Source: UBA1431 sp002329665
Lineage (GTDB): Bacteria > Bacillota > Clostridia > Christensenellales > UBA1431
DNA length: 22,739 bases
Direction of reading: 5' to 3'
Assembly (NCBI GenBank): GCA_040772545.1
Contig: JAXGXY010000009.1
Location: 1 to 22,739 of the forward strand
The first letter of the stretch is position 1. Every line of letters starts with the position of its first letter. The position numbers and the translations under genes are program-made. The notes beneath the pieces were generated by a model. It had not been told where the DNA came from and searched no databases. It saw nothing but the letters and a program-made list of their open reading frames with translations. Below, piece after piece: positions 14,506 to 22,240 of the stretch.

Positions 14506-15122
14506 CTGAGATCAAGATATGCGGGCTGACCGAGGCGGATTCCCTGCGGGCGGTCAACCGCTTAAAACCGGAATACGCGGGGTTCGTCTTCGCAAAAAGC
14601 CGCCGCCGCGTCACCGTGGAAGCGGCGCGGGCCCTGATACGGCTGCTCGACCCCGCCGTCGTGCCGGTCGGGGTGTTCGTTAACGAACACCCCGCTGTCG
14701 TCGCGGCGATCGCGGCGGCGTGCGGGCTTCGAGCCGTGCAGCTCCACGGAAACGAGGACGGCGGCTACGTGAGGGCGCTGAAAAGGCTGCTCCCGGGGAC
14801 GCTGGTCATCAAGGCCGTCCGCGTGCGGGACGGAGCGTCCCTGAAGGCGGCCGCCGCGCACGCCTGCGACCTGTACCTGCTGGACGCGTGGCGGGCGGGC
14901 GGAGGCGGCGGCACGGGCGAAACGTTCGACTGGGAACTCGCGCGCGGGTTTGAGGCGCCTTTCTTTCTCGCGGGCGGGCTGGACGCGAAAAACGTTTCGG
15001 AGGCCGTCGGGCGCTGCGCCCCGCTGGGCGTGGACGTGAGCAGCGGCGTCGAGACGGACGGCAGGAAGGACGCGGCGAAGATCGCCGAATTCATAGGAAT
15101 TGTAAGGGGGAAACGCGGATGA
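14502..15122 (+). CDS. trpF: Phosphoribosylanthranilate isomerase
   Basis: TrpF carries out the Amadori rearrangement of phosphoribosylanthranilate before the TrpC step. The 206-residue barrel starts with IKICGLT, whose cysteine is the catalytic base, and has GFVFAKSRRRVT, VQLHGNED, LYLLDAWRAG (the catalytic aspartate region), FFLAGGLDAKNV and GVDVSSGVETDGRKD, the phosphate-binding end of the fold. It overlaps trpC and trpB by four bases at each end, so translation is coupled on both sides. The protein is somewhat alanine-rich and carries a glycine run (AGGGGGTGE) in place of the usual short loop, which looks like normal variation in a GC-rich genome. Confidence 0.96.
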   Translation: MTEIKICGLTEADSLRAVNRLKPEYAGFVFAKSRRRVTVEAARALIRLLDPAVVPVGVFVNEHPAVVAAIAAACGLRAVQLHGNEDGGYVRALKRLLPGTLVIKAVRVRDGASLKAAAAHACDLYLLDAWRAGGGGGTGETFDWELARGFEAPFFLAGGLDAKNVSEAVGRCAPLGVDVSSGVETDGRKDAAKIAEFIGIVRGKRG

Positions 15123-16309
15123 ACGGGAAAAAGGGGCGGTTCGGGCGGTTCGGCGGGCAGTACGTGCCCGAGACGCTGATGAACGCGCTCATCGATACGG
15201 AAAATGCGTATCAGCGCTATAAGGACGATGCTGACTTTAAGGCCGAACTGCAAAGGCTGAGCAGCGGGTACGCGGGGCGCCCGTCCCTGCTGTACTACGC
15301 CGGGAACATGACAAAAAGGCTGGGCGGGGCGCGCATATTCCTCAAGCGCGAGGACCTCAACCATACCGGCTCGCACAAGATCAACAACGTGCTGGGCCAG
15401 GCGCTGCTCGCCAAACGGATGGGCAAAAAGCGGGTCATCGCCGAGACGGGCGCCGGGCAGCACGGGGTCGCGACGGCGACGGCGGCGGCGTATTTCGGCA
15501 TGGACTGCGAGATATTCATGGGCCGTGAGGACACCGGGCGCCAGGCCCTGAACGTGTTCCGCATGGAACTGCTCGGCGCGAAAGTGACGCCGGTCGATTC
15601 GGGCACGGCCACGCTCAAGGACGCCGTGAACGAGGCGATGCGAGCCTGGAGCGCGCGCGTGGACGACACCTTCTACGTCTTCGGCTCGGTGATGGGCCCG
15701 CACCCCTACCCGACCATAGTGCGCGATTTCCAGTCGGTGATAGGCAAAGAGGCGAAGGAACAGGCGCTGGCGCTGACCGGGCGCCTGCCCGACTTCCTCA
15801 TTGCCTGCGTGGGCGGCGGGAGCAACGCGATGGGGCTTTTTTATCCGTTCATCGGGGACGAAGGCGTGCGGCTCGTCGGCGTCGAGGCCGGGGGCCGGGG
15901 CGTGGACACGGACAGACACGCCGCGACGATCGCCAAAGGGAGCGTCGGCGTGTTTCACGGCATGAAGTCGTACTTTTTGCAGGACGACGAGGGCCAGATC
16001 ACGCCCGTGTACTCGATCTCGGCCGGGATGGACTACCCGGGCATCGGGCCGGAGCACGCCTGGCTCAAAGACACGGGCAGGGCCGAGTACGTCAGCGCGA
16101 CCGACGACGAGGCAGTGGAGGCGTTTGCGTTCCTCTCGCGCACCGAGGGCATCATCCCGGCCATCGAATCCGCGCACGCGGTGGCCCACGCGATGAAGCT
16201 CGCGCCCACGCTCGATAAGGAGAGCGTGATCGTCGTGAACCTGTCGGGGCGCGGCGACAAGGACGTGTACCAGGTGGCGCGGTATATGGGGGTGGACATC
16301 CATGAGTAA
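15119..16309 (+). CDS. trpB: Tryptophan synthase beta chain
   Basis: TrpB is the pyridoxal-phosphate enzyme that condenses indole with serine. The 396-residue length is normal. The opening FGRFGGQYVPETLMNAL is the classic TrpB1 start, and the PLP lysine is K87 in HTGSHKINN. Further sites are ETGAGQHGVATATAAA (substrate loop), CVGGGSNAMG (phosphate loop), SAGMDYPGIGPEH and VNLSGRGDKD near the end. It should form the alpha2-beta2 complex with TrpA, with indole passing through a tunnel. It overlaps trpF by four and trpA by eight bases, consistent with equal production of the two subunits. Confidence 0.97.
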   Translation: MNGKKGRFGRFGGQYVPETLMNALIDTENAYQRYKDDADFKAELQRLSSGYAGRPSLLYYAGNMTKRLGGARIFLKREDLNHTGSHKINNVLGQALLAKRMGKKRVIAETGAGQHGVATATAAAYFGMDCEIFMGREDTGRQALNVFRMELLGAKVTPVDSGTATLKDAVNEAMRAWSARVDDTFYVFGSVMGPHPYPTIVRDFQSVIGKEAKEQALALTGRLPDFLIACVGGGSNAMGLFYPFIGDEGVRLVGVEAGGRGVDTDRHAATIAKGSVGVFHGMKSYFLQDDEGQITPVYSISAGMDYPGIGPEHAWLKDTGRAEYVSATDDEAVEAFAFLSRTEGIIPAIESAHAVAHAMKLAPTLDKESVIVVNLSGRGDKDVYQVARYMGVDIHE

Positions 16310-17105
16310 CAGGATCGACGCGATGTTCGAAAAAAAGAAAAAACAGGGCAAAAAGGCGCTCATCACCTTCATCACGGCGGGAGACCCGGATATAAACACG
16401 ACCAGGCGGCTCGTGCTCGCGATGGAGGCGGCGGGGGCGGACCTCATCGAGCTGGGCGTGCCCTATTCCGACCCGGTCGCCGAGGGGCCGGTGATCCAGG
16501 CGGCCAGCGTGCGCGCCCTGAAAAACGGCGTGCGCATGGACGCGCTCTTCGATCTGGTCGAATCGCTGAGGCAGGACACGCAGGCACCGATCGTGTTCCT
16601 GCTATACTTCAACAGCATACTGCAGCACGGCCCGGACCGGTTCTTTTACCGGTGCGCCCGCGCCGGGGTGGACGGCGTGATCGTGCCCGACCTCCCGCTC
16701 GAGGAGAGCGGCGAGATCCACGGCGACGCAAAACGCCACGGCGTATGCCTGATCCGCCTGGTCGCGCCGACGTCGGGGGACCGCATCGAGGCGATCGCCC
16801 AAAAGGCCGAGGGGTTTTTGTACTGCGTTTCCTCGCTGGGCGTGACCGGCGTGCGCTCCTCGTTCTCCACCGACTTTGGCGAATTCTTCGGGCGCATCGA
16901 CCGGTCGAAGGCCGCGCCTTCCGCCATAGGCTTCGGCGTGTCCACGCCGGAGCAGGCGGCGGCCCTGAAAAAATACTGTGACGGGGTGATTGTCGGCAGC
17001 GCCATCGTCAGGCGCGTCGGCGCCGCCGAAAACGCCGACGCCGCCGTGAAAGAAGTGTCTGATTTCGTGCGCGGCCTGCGCGCGGCGCTCGACGATAAAG
17101 GTTGA
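16302..17105 (+). CDS. trpA: Tryptophan synthase alpha chain
   Basis: TrpA splits indole-3-glycerol phosphate into indole and glyceraldehyde-3-phosphate and passes indole to TrpB. The 267-residue barrel has LITFITAGDPD, LIELGVPYSDPVAEGPVIQAA, VDGVIVPDLPLEE, FLYCVSSLGVTGVR, SAIGFGVSTPEQA and DGVIVGSAIVRR. The catalytic glutamate is E50. The second catalytic acid, aspartate 60 in the Salmonella enzyme, is glutamate here (E61, VAEGP). The charge is kept, and I believe AEGP occurs in other Bacillota, so activity is probably retained. It ends the operon. No U-rich terminator follows, so where transcription stops is not clear. Confidence 0.96.
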   Translation: MSNRIDAMFEKKKKQGKKALITFITAGDPDINTTRRLVLAMEAAGADLIELGVPYSDPVAEGPVIQAASVRALKNGVRMDALFDLVESLRQDTQAPIVFLLYFNSILQHGPDRFFYRCARAGVDGVIVPDLPLEESGEIHGDAKRHGVCLIRLVAPTSGDRIEAIAQKAEGFLYCVSSLGVTGVRSSFSTDFGEFFGRIDRSKAAPSAIGFGVSTPEQAAALKKYCDGVIVGSAIVRRVGAAENADAAVKEVSDFVRGLRAALDDKG

Positions 17106-17611
17106 GCCGCCCGGTTGATACGGCGTTTGCGTCAGGCGATTGAATGCTGTCTGCGCCCGCCGCCCGCCCTTATACAAGCCCGTACCGGCGGGGGGCCGAT
17201 AAGGAGAAGGCTTTGCCCTCACCCCAGACTGTCAAAAAAGCTACTAGCAGGGGGTGCGGGGGATGCAATCTCCCTCTAGGCCTTCGCCCTCTCCCCGCCT
17301 CTCCCTGGAGCATTAGAAAAATATTTCAGGAACTCCTGCCGCTCTCACAGGCTCTTAGTCGAGAGTGGCTTCTCGTTTATTCGTTCCGTTTGATGCCCAA
17401 TACTTTGTCAACACATCCGGATTTTTTGAGGCTTCGCCCTCCTGCGCAGTACAAAGGGGCTTTGCGGGCCGCGCGTCTCCCTTGCGGCAGCCACAAACGC
17501 ATAATTCCGGGGCCGATTTGAAAACATAAGACGTAACGCGCCGTTTCTTCCCGAAACGGTTGAACGGCCGGGGCACGGGCCGCGGCCCGGATGAACGACA
17601 GGGGGGAAGCG
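17106..17611 (+). other. Intergenic stretch between trpA and the germination operon
   Basis: About 0.5 kb without a gene I can support. It holds a 7-bp hairpin (GGGGGAT/ATCTCCC, 17258-17274), a small CTCTC/GAGAG dyad near 17340-17365, and three copies of a short phrase close to AGGCTTCGCCCTC (about 17208, 17278, 17429). It is likely to contain the end of the trp transcript and the ger promoter. The two CATAA-type blocks at 17500 and 17525 lack a convincing sigma-G -35 partner, so no promoter is called. The short frames here show no domain or codon signature. Confidence 0.5.
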
Positions 17612-19195
17612 ATGTTCAGGGTCATAAGGAGAATCCACAGGAAAAGGCGGACGTCCGGAGGGGACGAAACGGCGGGCGGGAGCGAAAAAAAGGCTGCGCC
17701 CGCGCTGTCTGGCGGGCTGAAAGAAAACCTGGAGCTGTTCAGGGGCATCCTCGGGAGCAGCACGGACATCGTCATCGCCGAATTCAATTTCGGGCGCGAG
17801 AAGAAGGTGAAGGGGGCGCTGCTTTACGTCGACGGGCTGTCCAACAAGGAACTCCTCGACAACACCGTATTAAAGCCGCTGCTGTTCGACGAGTGTTTCA
17901 TCGCGGGCAGGGAAGTATCAGACCTAGAAGCGATAGGCCAAAGCCTGATCGCCGCCAGCGGCGTCAAGAAGAAGACCGACGTTAGCGACATCGTTGGCGA
18001 CATGCTATCGGGAAACGCGATCGTGCTGATAGACAGCTTCGCCGAGGCCCTGTCCGTGGAGAACAAGAAGTGGGAAACGCGCGGCGTGGAGCAGCCGGTG
18101 ACCGAGAACGTCGTGCGGGGGCCGCGCGACGGGTTCACGGAAACGATCCGCACCAACACGGCGCTGCTTAGGCGGCACCTGAAAAACCCCGGCCTCAGGA
18201 TCGAGACCTTCAAAATCGGGCGGCAGGCCAAAACGGACGTCGTGGTGGCCTACGTCAAAGACCTCGTGATGCCCGGGCTGGTGGACGAGATCAAAAAGCG
18301 GCTGCAGCGGATCGATACCGACGCGGTGCTCGAATCGGGGTATATCGAGGCGTTCATCGAGGACGCGCCCTACTCGATATTCAGGACCGTGAACGACTCG
18401 GAAAAGCCCGACTGCGTCGCGGGAAGGCTCCTCGAGGGGCGCGCGGCGATATTCGTGGACGGCACGCCGTTCGTGCTGACGGTGCCCATGCTGTTTCTCG
18501 AGAATTTCGTGACCGTCGAGGACTATTACCAGAGGCCGTACTATTCGACGTACATGCGCTTTTTGCGCTTCCTGTGCTACCTGCTCGCCGTGTTTTCCCC
18601 CGCGATCTACGTCGCGCTGACGACGTTCCACCAGGAACTGATCCCCACGAAGCTCCTGTTCACGATGGCGGCGGGCGTGGCCGGGGTCCCGTTTCCGGCG
18701 GTGCTCGAGGCCGGGATCATGATCCTGACGTTCGACATCCTCAGCGAAGCGGGCATACGCCTGCCCAGCACGGTGGGCTCTGCCATCACGATCGTCGGGG
18801 CGCTCGTGATCGGGCAGGCGTCCGTGTCCGCGGGCCTGGCGGGGCCGTTCATGGTCATCATCATCGCGATCACCGCGGTCGCGAGTTTCGTTATCCCGGC
18901 GCTGACCGCGTCGTCTTCGCTGCTTCGGTATTTCTTTTTGATCCTCGCGGCGCTGATGGGCGGGTTCGGCATCGCGATGGGGCTGATGATCGTGCTGGTA
19001 CACCTGATTTCCCTCAGGTCTTTCGGCGTCCCGTATCTGTCCCCGTTCGCCCCGCTGAACGTGAGCGACCTGAAGGACACAGTCGTTCGCGCACCCCACT
19101 GGGCCTTGACGATGCGCCCGCGCGTGCTGGGGTTTTTGAACCGCAGGCGCCAGAAATCGGGGCTTCGGCCCTCGCCCCCCGGTGCCCGAAAATGA
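17612..19195 (+). CDS. gerA: Spore germination protein, GerA (GerAA) family
   Basis: This is the A subunit of a germinant receptor, located in the inner spore membrane. The 527-residue protein starts with a charged N-terminus and has a large soluble region (about 35-300; LSGGLKENLELFRGILGSST is the standard opening). It ends with about five to six membrane helices, beginning at FLRFLCYLLAVFSPAIYVAL. Between the first helices lies the family signature GVPFPAVLEAGIMILTFDIL with EAGIRLPSTVGSAI. I chose the ATG at 17612 because AGGGGGG lies five bases upstream; an in-frame ATG at 17591 has no ribosome site. The stop overlaps the next start (ATGA). The germinant cannot be read from sequence. Confidence 0.93.
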   Translation: MFRVIRRIHRKRRTSGGDETAGGSEKKAAPALSGGLKENLELFRGILGSSTDIVIAEFNFGREKKVKGALLYVDGLSNKELLDNTVLKPLLFDECFIAGREVSDLEAIGQSLIAASGVKKKTDVSDIVGDMLSGNAIVLIDSFAEALSVENKKWETRGVEQPVTENVVRGPRDGFTETIRTNTALLRRHLKNPGLRIETFKIGRQAKTDVVVAYVKDLVMPGLVDEIKKRLQRIDTDAVLESGYIEAFIEDAPYSIFRTVNDSEKPDCVAGRLLEGRAAIFVDGTPFVLTVPMLFLENFVTVEDYYQRPYYSTYMRFLRFLCYLLAVFSPAIYVALTTFHQELIPTKLLFTMAAGVAGVPFPAVLEAGIMILTFDILSEAGIRLPSTVGSAITIVGALVIGQASVSAGLAGPFMVIIIAITAVASFVIPALTASSSLLRYFFLILAALMGGFGIAMGLMIVLVHLISLRSFGVPYLSPFAPLNVSDLKDTVVRAPHWALTMRPRVLGFLNRRRQKSGLRPSPPGARK

Positions 19196-20403
19196 AGCCT
19201 GACCACGGCGGCGCCATGCGAAAACCGATAAGAACGAAGACCGCGCTCTGCCTCCTGTCGGTGCTGATGCTGACCGGCTGCACAGGGGCGAGGGAACTGG
19301 GCGACCTGTCCGTCGTTATAGGCATGGGGCTCGACGCAAGCGCCGAATGCCCCGGCGGCGTGCTGCTCACCGCGCAGATCGTCAGGCCGAGCGAGATGAA
19401 GGGCGGTTCCTCCGAGGGGTCGGCGGGAGACCAGGACGGCCAGCCGCAGCCGTCGAGGGCCTACTGGAACATCCAGGCAACGGGGGAGACCGTCCTCGAC
19501 GCCCTGCGGGAATGCACGCACGAGACCAACAACCGGCTCTATCTGGCCCATAACCAGCTCATCGTGGTCGGCAAGGACGCCGCAAAAGCGGGGATCGGGC
19601 GGCACTTCGACGCTTTCCTGCGCCACAACGAGCCGCGGCCGTCCACCGTGTTGCTCGTGTCGGCCACCAGGGCCTCGGACATACTGGACGTGCAGCCTGA
19701 GCTTGACAAGCTCCCCGCCATGGCCGTGACCAAGCTCACGAAAACCCAGGAATTCACGTCCCAGTCCAAGGCGGTCAACATCATCGACTACGCAAACGCG
19801 ATGCTGAGCAAGACGACATCGCTGGTGATCCCCATCGCGACGGTTTCCGAAGGGGAATCGGGCGAAAAAACGGTCAGTATACACGGCTCCGTCGGCGCCG
19901 TATTCAAGGGGGACAGGATGGTCGGCGAACTGAGCGAATCGGAGTTTCGCGGCTATCTGTGGGCCAGCGGCGGGATCAGGCGGACGGTGCTCAACATCGG
20001 GTACAGGGGCGGCAGGGTCGGCATCGACGTCGTCCAGGCCGGGAGCGACATCGAAGTCAGCCTGGTGAACGGGAAGGTGCTCGCGCGCGTCAAGGTGAAA
20101 CAGGAGGGCAGGATATCGGACAACGGAACCAACGTGGCCGTGGCGACCGAGCGGGATTTTCGCGACCTGGAAGCGCTCGAAAGCGAGTATATCCGCAGCG
20201 AAATAATGGACACCTTCAACAAAGCCAGGGACATGAACACCGATATTTACGGGTTCGGCGAGATGGTGTCCAAAAAATACCCTTCCGAATGGGAAGGCAT
20301 GAAGGACAGGTGGGACGAGATCTTCGGGTCGCTGCAGCTTGAGGTCAGCGTCGAGGGCAAGCTCAGGTCCTCGGGCCTGGTGATGTACCCCATCCGTCCG
20401 TAG
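19192..20403 (+). CDS. gerC: Spore germination lipoprotein, GerC (GerAC) family
   Basis: This is the C subunit of the receptor, a lipid-anchored protein on the outer face of the inner spore membrane. A signal peptide (TALCLLSVLMLTGC) ends in the lipobox LTGC, with the lipid-carrying cysteine at residue 30. ARELGDLSVVIGMGLDAS then matches the usual GerC start, and the C-terminal domain includes VSKKYPSEWEGMKDRWDEIF near the end. Full length is 403 residues, as expected. The ATG at 19192 overlaps the gerA stop by four bases. Another ATG at 19216 would give a more ordinary 22-residue signal. Neither has a clear ribosome site, so coupling to gerA is likely. The frame continues upstream within gerA, but that part is a shadow. 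Confidence 0.92.
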   Translation: MKPDHGGAMRKPIRTKTALCLLSVLMLTGCTGARELGDLSVVIGMGLDASAECPGGVLLTAQIVRPSEMKGGSSEGSAGDQDGQPQPSRAYWNIQATGETVLDALRECTHETNNRLYLAHNQLIVVGKDAAKAGIGRHFDAFLRHNEPRPSTVLLVSATRASDILDVQPELDKLPAMAVTKLTKTQEFTSQSKAVNIIDYANAMLSKTTSLVIPIATVSEGESGEKTVSIHGSVGAVFKGDRMVGELSESEFRGYLWASGGIRRTVLNIGYRGGRVGIDVVQAGSDIEVSLVNGKVLARVKVKQEGRISDNGTNVAVATERDFRDLEALESEYIRSEIMDTFNKARDMNTDIYGFGEMVSKKYPSEWEGMKDRWDEIFGSLQLEVSVEGKLRSSGLVMYPIRP

Positions 20404-20410
20404 GGGGACC

Positions 20411-20542
20411 ATGGACACGAGAAACGAGAAAATTAAAAAGGCATGCGCGCGAAACCTCGCGCCCCCTTCGTCCGGGCGTGTTTCGGGCGAATCGGCCTCC
20501 CTTTGCTTTTTGCGCGCAGGGCCGCCGGGTAAAGGCCCATGA
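20411..20542 (+). CDS. Possible 43-codon ORF between gerC and the small membrane protein genes
   Basis: An ATG seven bases after the gerC stop, preceded by GGGGG (20403-20407), opens a 43-residue frame that ends at TGA 20540-20542. The stop overlaps the ATG of the next gene in the same ATGA manner used throughout this window. The peptide is basic at the start (MDTRNEKIKKACARNL), proline- and glycine-rich at the end, and has no known domain. It could be a real small protein, or a spacer read only to couple translation from gerC into the following gene. The same DNA contains the hairpin GCGCG/CGCGC. Chance cannot be excluded in GC-rich DNA. Confidence 0.35.
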   Translation: MDTRNEKIKKACARNLAPPSSGRVSGESASLCFLRAGPPGKGP

Positions 20543-20751
20543 TCCTGCTGGTAGCCGCGGCCTTCGCGCTCTACGGCCTCTACAGGATACCGAGGCTCAT
20601 AAGGGAGCGGCACTGGAACGACCTCGTCGTTTTCTGTTTCCTTTTCGCCGCTGGGCTCCTGCTTTGTGCGATGCTCGCCCTGGGCGCTGCGGTCCCCAGC
20701 CTGTCCGAAGCGGTGGAAGGCTTCCTCGATTTTCTGAACCTGCACTACTAA
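20539..20751 (+). CDS. Small two-helix membrane protein in ger operon (possible GerD-type subunit), copy 1
   Basis: The 70-residue protein has two membrane helices, ILLVAAAFALYGLYRI (about 2-17) and VVFCFLFAAGLLLCAMLALG (about 30-49). A basic loop (PRLIRERHWN) lies between them, and an amphipathic tail (SEAVEGFLDFLNLHY) follows. Short two-helix D proteins accompany some ger operons in Bacillus and modulate receptor function; size, topology and position fit that role, but sequence identity to them was not tested. A weak AAAGG site lies five bases ahead of the ATG, which also overlaps the upstream 43-codon frame. The next gene encodes a protein with the same plan. Confidence 0.75.
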   Translation: MILLVAAAFALYGLYRIPRLIRERHWNDLVVFCFLFAAGLLLCAMLALGAAVPSLSEAVEGFLDFLNLHY

Positions 20752-20775
20752 CCTGACGGGGAAAGGAGATGGCGC

Positions 20776-20988
20776 ATGATCGTACCAATTGCGCTGGTCT
20801 TGCTCACGATCCTTATCATAAAAGCCCCGAAGCTTGTCAGGGCAAGGCGCTGGGCAAGCCTTGCGCTGCTCTGTTCGGCGCTGGCGGCCGCCTGCGCCCT
20901 CTGCCTGCTGCTCGTTTCGCAGCTTGGCGTGGAAAGCCCGAGAAAGGCCGTGGAAAACGTCATAAACGCCCTGCAAAACCTGCCCTGA
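20776..20988 (+). CDS. Small two-helix membrane protein in ger operon (possible GerD-type subunit), copy 2
   Basis: It has the same length (70 residues) and architecture as the preceding gene: a helix IVPIALVLLTILII, the loop KAPKLVRARRWASL, which parallels RIPRLIRERHWNDL of copy 1, a second helix LLCSALAAACALCLLLVSQL, and the tail SPRKAVENVINALQNLP, which parallels SLSEAVEGFLDFLNLHY. This spacing of equivalent residues supports a tandem duplication that has since diverged. AAGGAG (20763-20768) gives a good ribosome site for ATG 20776. gerB follows after 19 bases. The two products may form a pair next to GerB in the spore membrane. Confidence 0.78.
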   Translation: MIVPIALVLLTILIIKAPKLVRARRWASLALLCSALAAACALCLLLVSQLGVESPRKAVENVINALQNLP

Positions 20989-21007
20989 CCGGGCACGGGG
21001 GGACACG

Positions 21008-22111
21008 ATGGAACACAACGAAGCAAAAATCTCGCCCGCACAGCTCATGCTCCTGATCGCGGGATTCATACTCGGTTCGAGCCTTTTAACGTCGTTCATG
21101 GACGACATCGCGGGGCAGGACGCGTGGGTAGCGGTGCTGGCGGCCTTTTTGCTGAGCATCCCCTTCCTCCTATCCTACGTGTGGCTGTACAAACTGTTCC
21201 CGGGCAAGAACTTCGCCGAGGTCAACGACATCGTATACGGGCCGTACCTCGGCAAGGCGGTCACCGCGCTTTACGCGGCCTATTTCTTCCTCCTGCTGGT
21301 CTACAACGTACACGACCTGTCCGATTTCTACATCAGTTACGTCATCCCCGACTCGCCGCAACTGGTCTTTTTAATCGTCCTGACGCTGACCTGCGCCTAC
21401 GCCGTGAAAAAGGGGATCGAGGCGATAGCCCGGGCCAGCCTGTTTGCGGTCGCTTATTATGTCTTCGCGGTGGCCGTCACCACGCTCCTGCTGCTCGGGA
21501 GCATCGACCTTACAAACCTCCTGCCCGTTTTCCGGCTGCCCGCGCGCGACTTTGTCCAGAGCACCCATATCTTCGCGGCCATCCCCTTTTGCGAGGTCAT
21601 CGCCTTCGTGATGATATTCCCGTCGCTTAACGACTACAAAAAAGCCGGGAAATACGCCGTCGGCGGGCTCGCCGCCGCCGCGCTGCTGCTGTTAATCATC
21701 GTCGTTCGCAATACGGGGGCGCTCGGCCTTTCCGCGAGGATATTCACGGACACGTCTTATGAGGCCGCCCGCCTGATCGACATCGGCGACGTGCTTACGC
21801 GGATCGAGCTTGTCGTCGCCGTCGCGATCACGGTCGCGCTGTTCCTCAAGATAGCGGTCCTGTACTACGCCACGGTGTCGGGCATATCCACGCTCTGCCG
21901 CGTGCGCTCGCCGCAAACGCTCATCGTACCGCTCGGTATCGCCGTCGTGGTGCTCGCCTCCGGCGCCTTCGTTTCCTCGGTGAGCTTCCATCAGTACGGC
22001 GCGAATTACCACCCGATGCTCGCCGTTCCCTTCGAATTCGTCATCCCGCCGCTCTCCCTCCTGATCGCCAGGCTCCGCAGGCTCCCCGAAAGAAAAGGCA
22101 AACGCACCTGA
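21008..22111 (+). CDS. gerB: Spore germination protein, GerB (GerAB) family permease-like subunit
   Basis: This is the B subunit of the germinant receptor, an integral membrane protein related to APC amino acid transporters, which binds the germinant. The 367-residue protein has about ten hydrophobic segments, beginning with ISPAQLMLLIAGFILGSSLL, where the break after GFILGSS matches the unwound first helix of APC proteins. AAIPFCEVIAFVMIFPSLND is a conserved family segment. The last helix and a basic tail (RRLPERKGKRT) close it. GGGGGGACACG precedes the ATG at 21008. It is placed last, after gerA, gerC and the two small genes, whereas the B. subtilis order is A-B-C. Confidence 0.93.
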   Translation: MEHNEAKISPAQLMLLIAGFILGSSLLTSFMDDIAGQDAWVAVLAAFLLSIPFLLSYVWLYKLFPGKNFAEVNDIVYGPYLGKAVTALYAAYFFLLLVYNVHDLSDFYISYVIPDSPQLVFLIVLTLTCAYAVKKGIEAIARASLFAVAYYVFAVAVTTLLLLGSIDLTNLLPVFRLPARDFVQSTHIFAAIPFCEVIAFVMIFPSLNDYKKAGKYAVGGLAAAALLLLIIVVRNTGALGLSARIFTDTSYEAARLIDIGDVLTRIELVVAVAITVALFLKIAVLYYATVSGISTLCRVRSPQTLIVPLGIAVVVLASGAFVSSVSFHQYGANYHPMLAVPFEFVIPPLSLLIARLRRLPERKGKRT

Positions 22112-22124
22112 GGGGACGCTCCCC
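22112..22124 (+). terminator. Weak hairpin after gerB
   Basis: GGGGA (22112-22116) pairs with TCCCC (22120-22124) around a CGC loop, directly after the gerB stop. There is no clean T-run (CTATGCCTTTCC follows), so termination here is uncertain. Confidence 0.3.
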
Positions 22125-22192
22125 CTATGCCTTTCCATTGACTTTTGTATTCAAACTGCAGGCGGGAAAATGGTCCGCCCCCAAAATACTAT

Positions 22193-22219
22193 TAAGAAAA
22201 CTTTCGTTTGACCCGATAA
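22193..22219 (+). promoter_or_regulatory. Sigma-D (flagellar)-like promoter
   Basis: TAAG (22193-22196), 15 bases, CCCGATAA (22212-22219). The sigma-D/sigma-28 consensus is TAAA, 15 bases, GCCGATAA, so 3 of 4 and 7 of 8 positions match at exact spacing. The resulting leader would be short, about 15 bases before the ATG at 22241. Confidence 0.5.
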
Positions 22220-22240
22220 TCCATAGTGAGGACAAATGCC

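Noticed and set aside
14765..16447. 560-codon open frame on the minus strand opposite trpF, trpB and trpA
   Set aside because: Composition shadow: the plus-strand trp genes have complete family motifs and overlapping starts, and this frame has none.
17500..17531. Sigma-G promoter for the germination operon (CATAATT, CATAAGA)
   Set aside because: The -10-like blocks have no acceptable -35 partner at the usual spacing.
17591..17611. Earlier ATG start for gerA
   Set aside because: In frame but without a ribosome site; the ATG at 17612 has AGGGGGG at ideal distance.
18607..21159. 850-codon open frame on the minus strand
   Set aside because: It lies opposite gerA, gerC and the small genes, has no domain, and is arginine-, histidine- and glycine-rich as expected for the antisense of GC-rich coding DNA.
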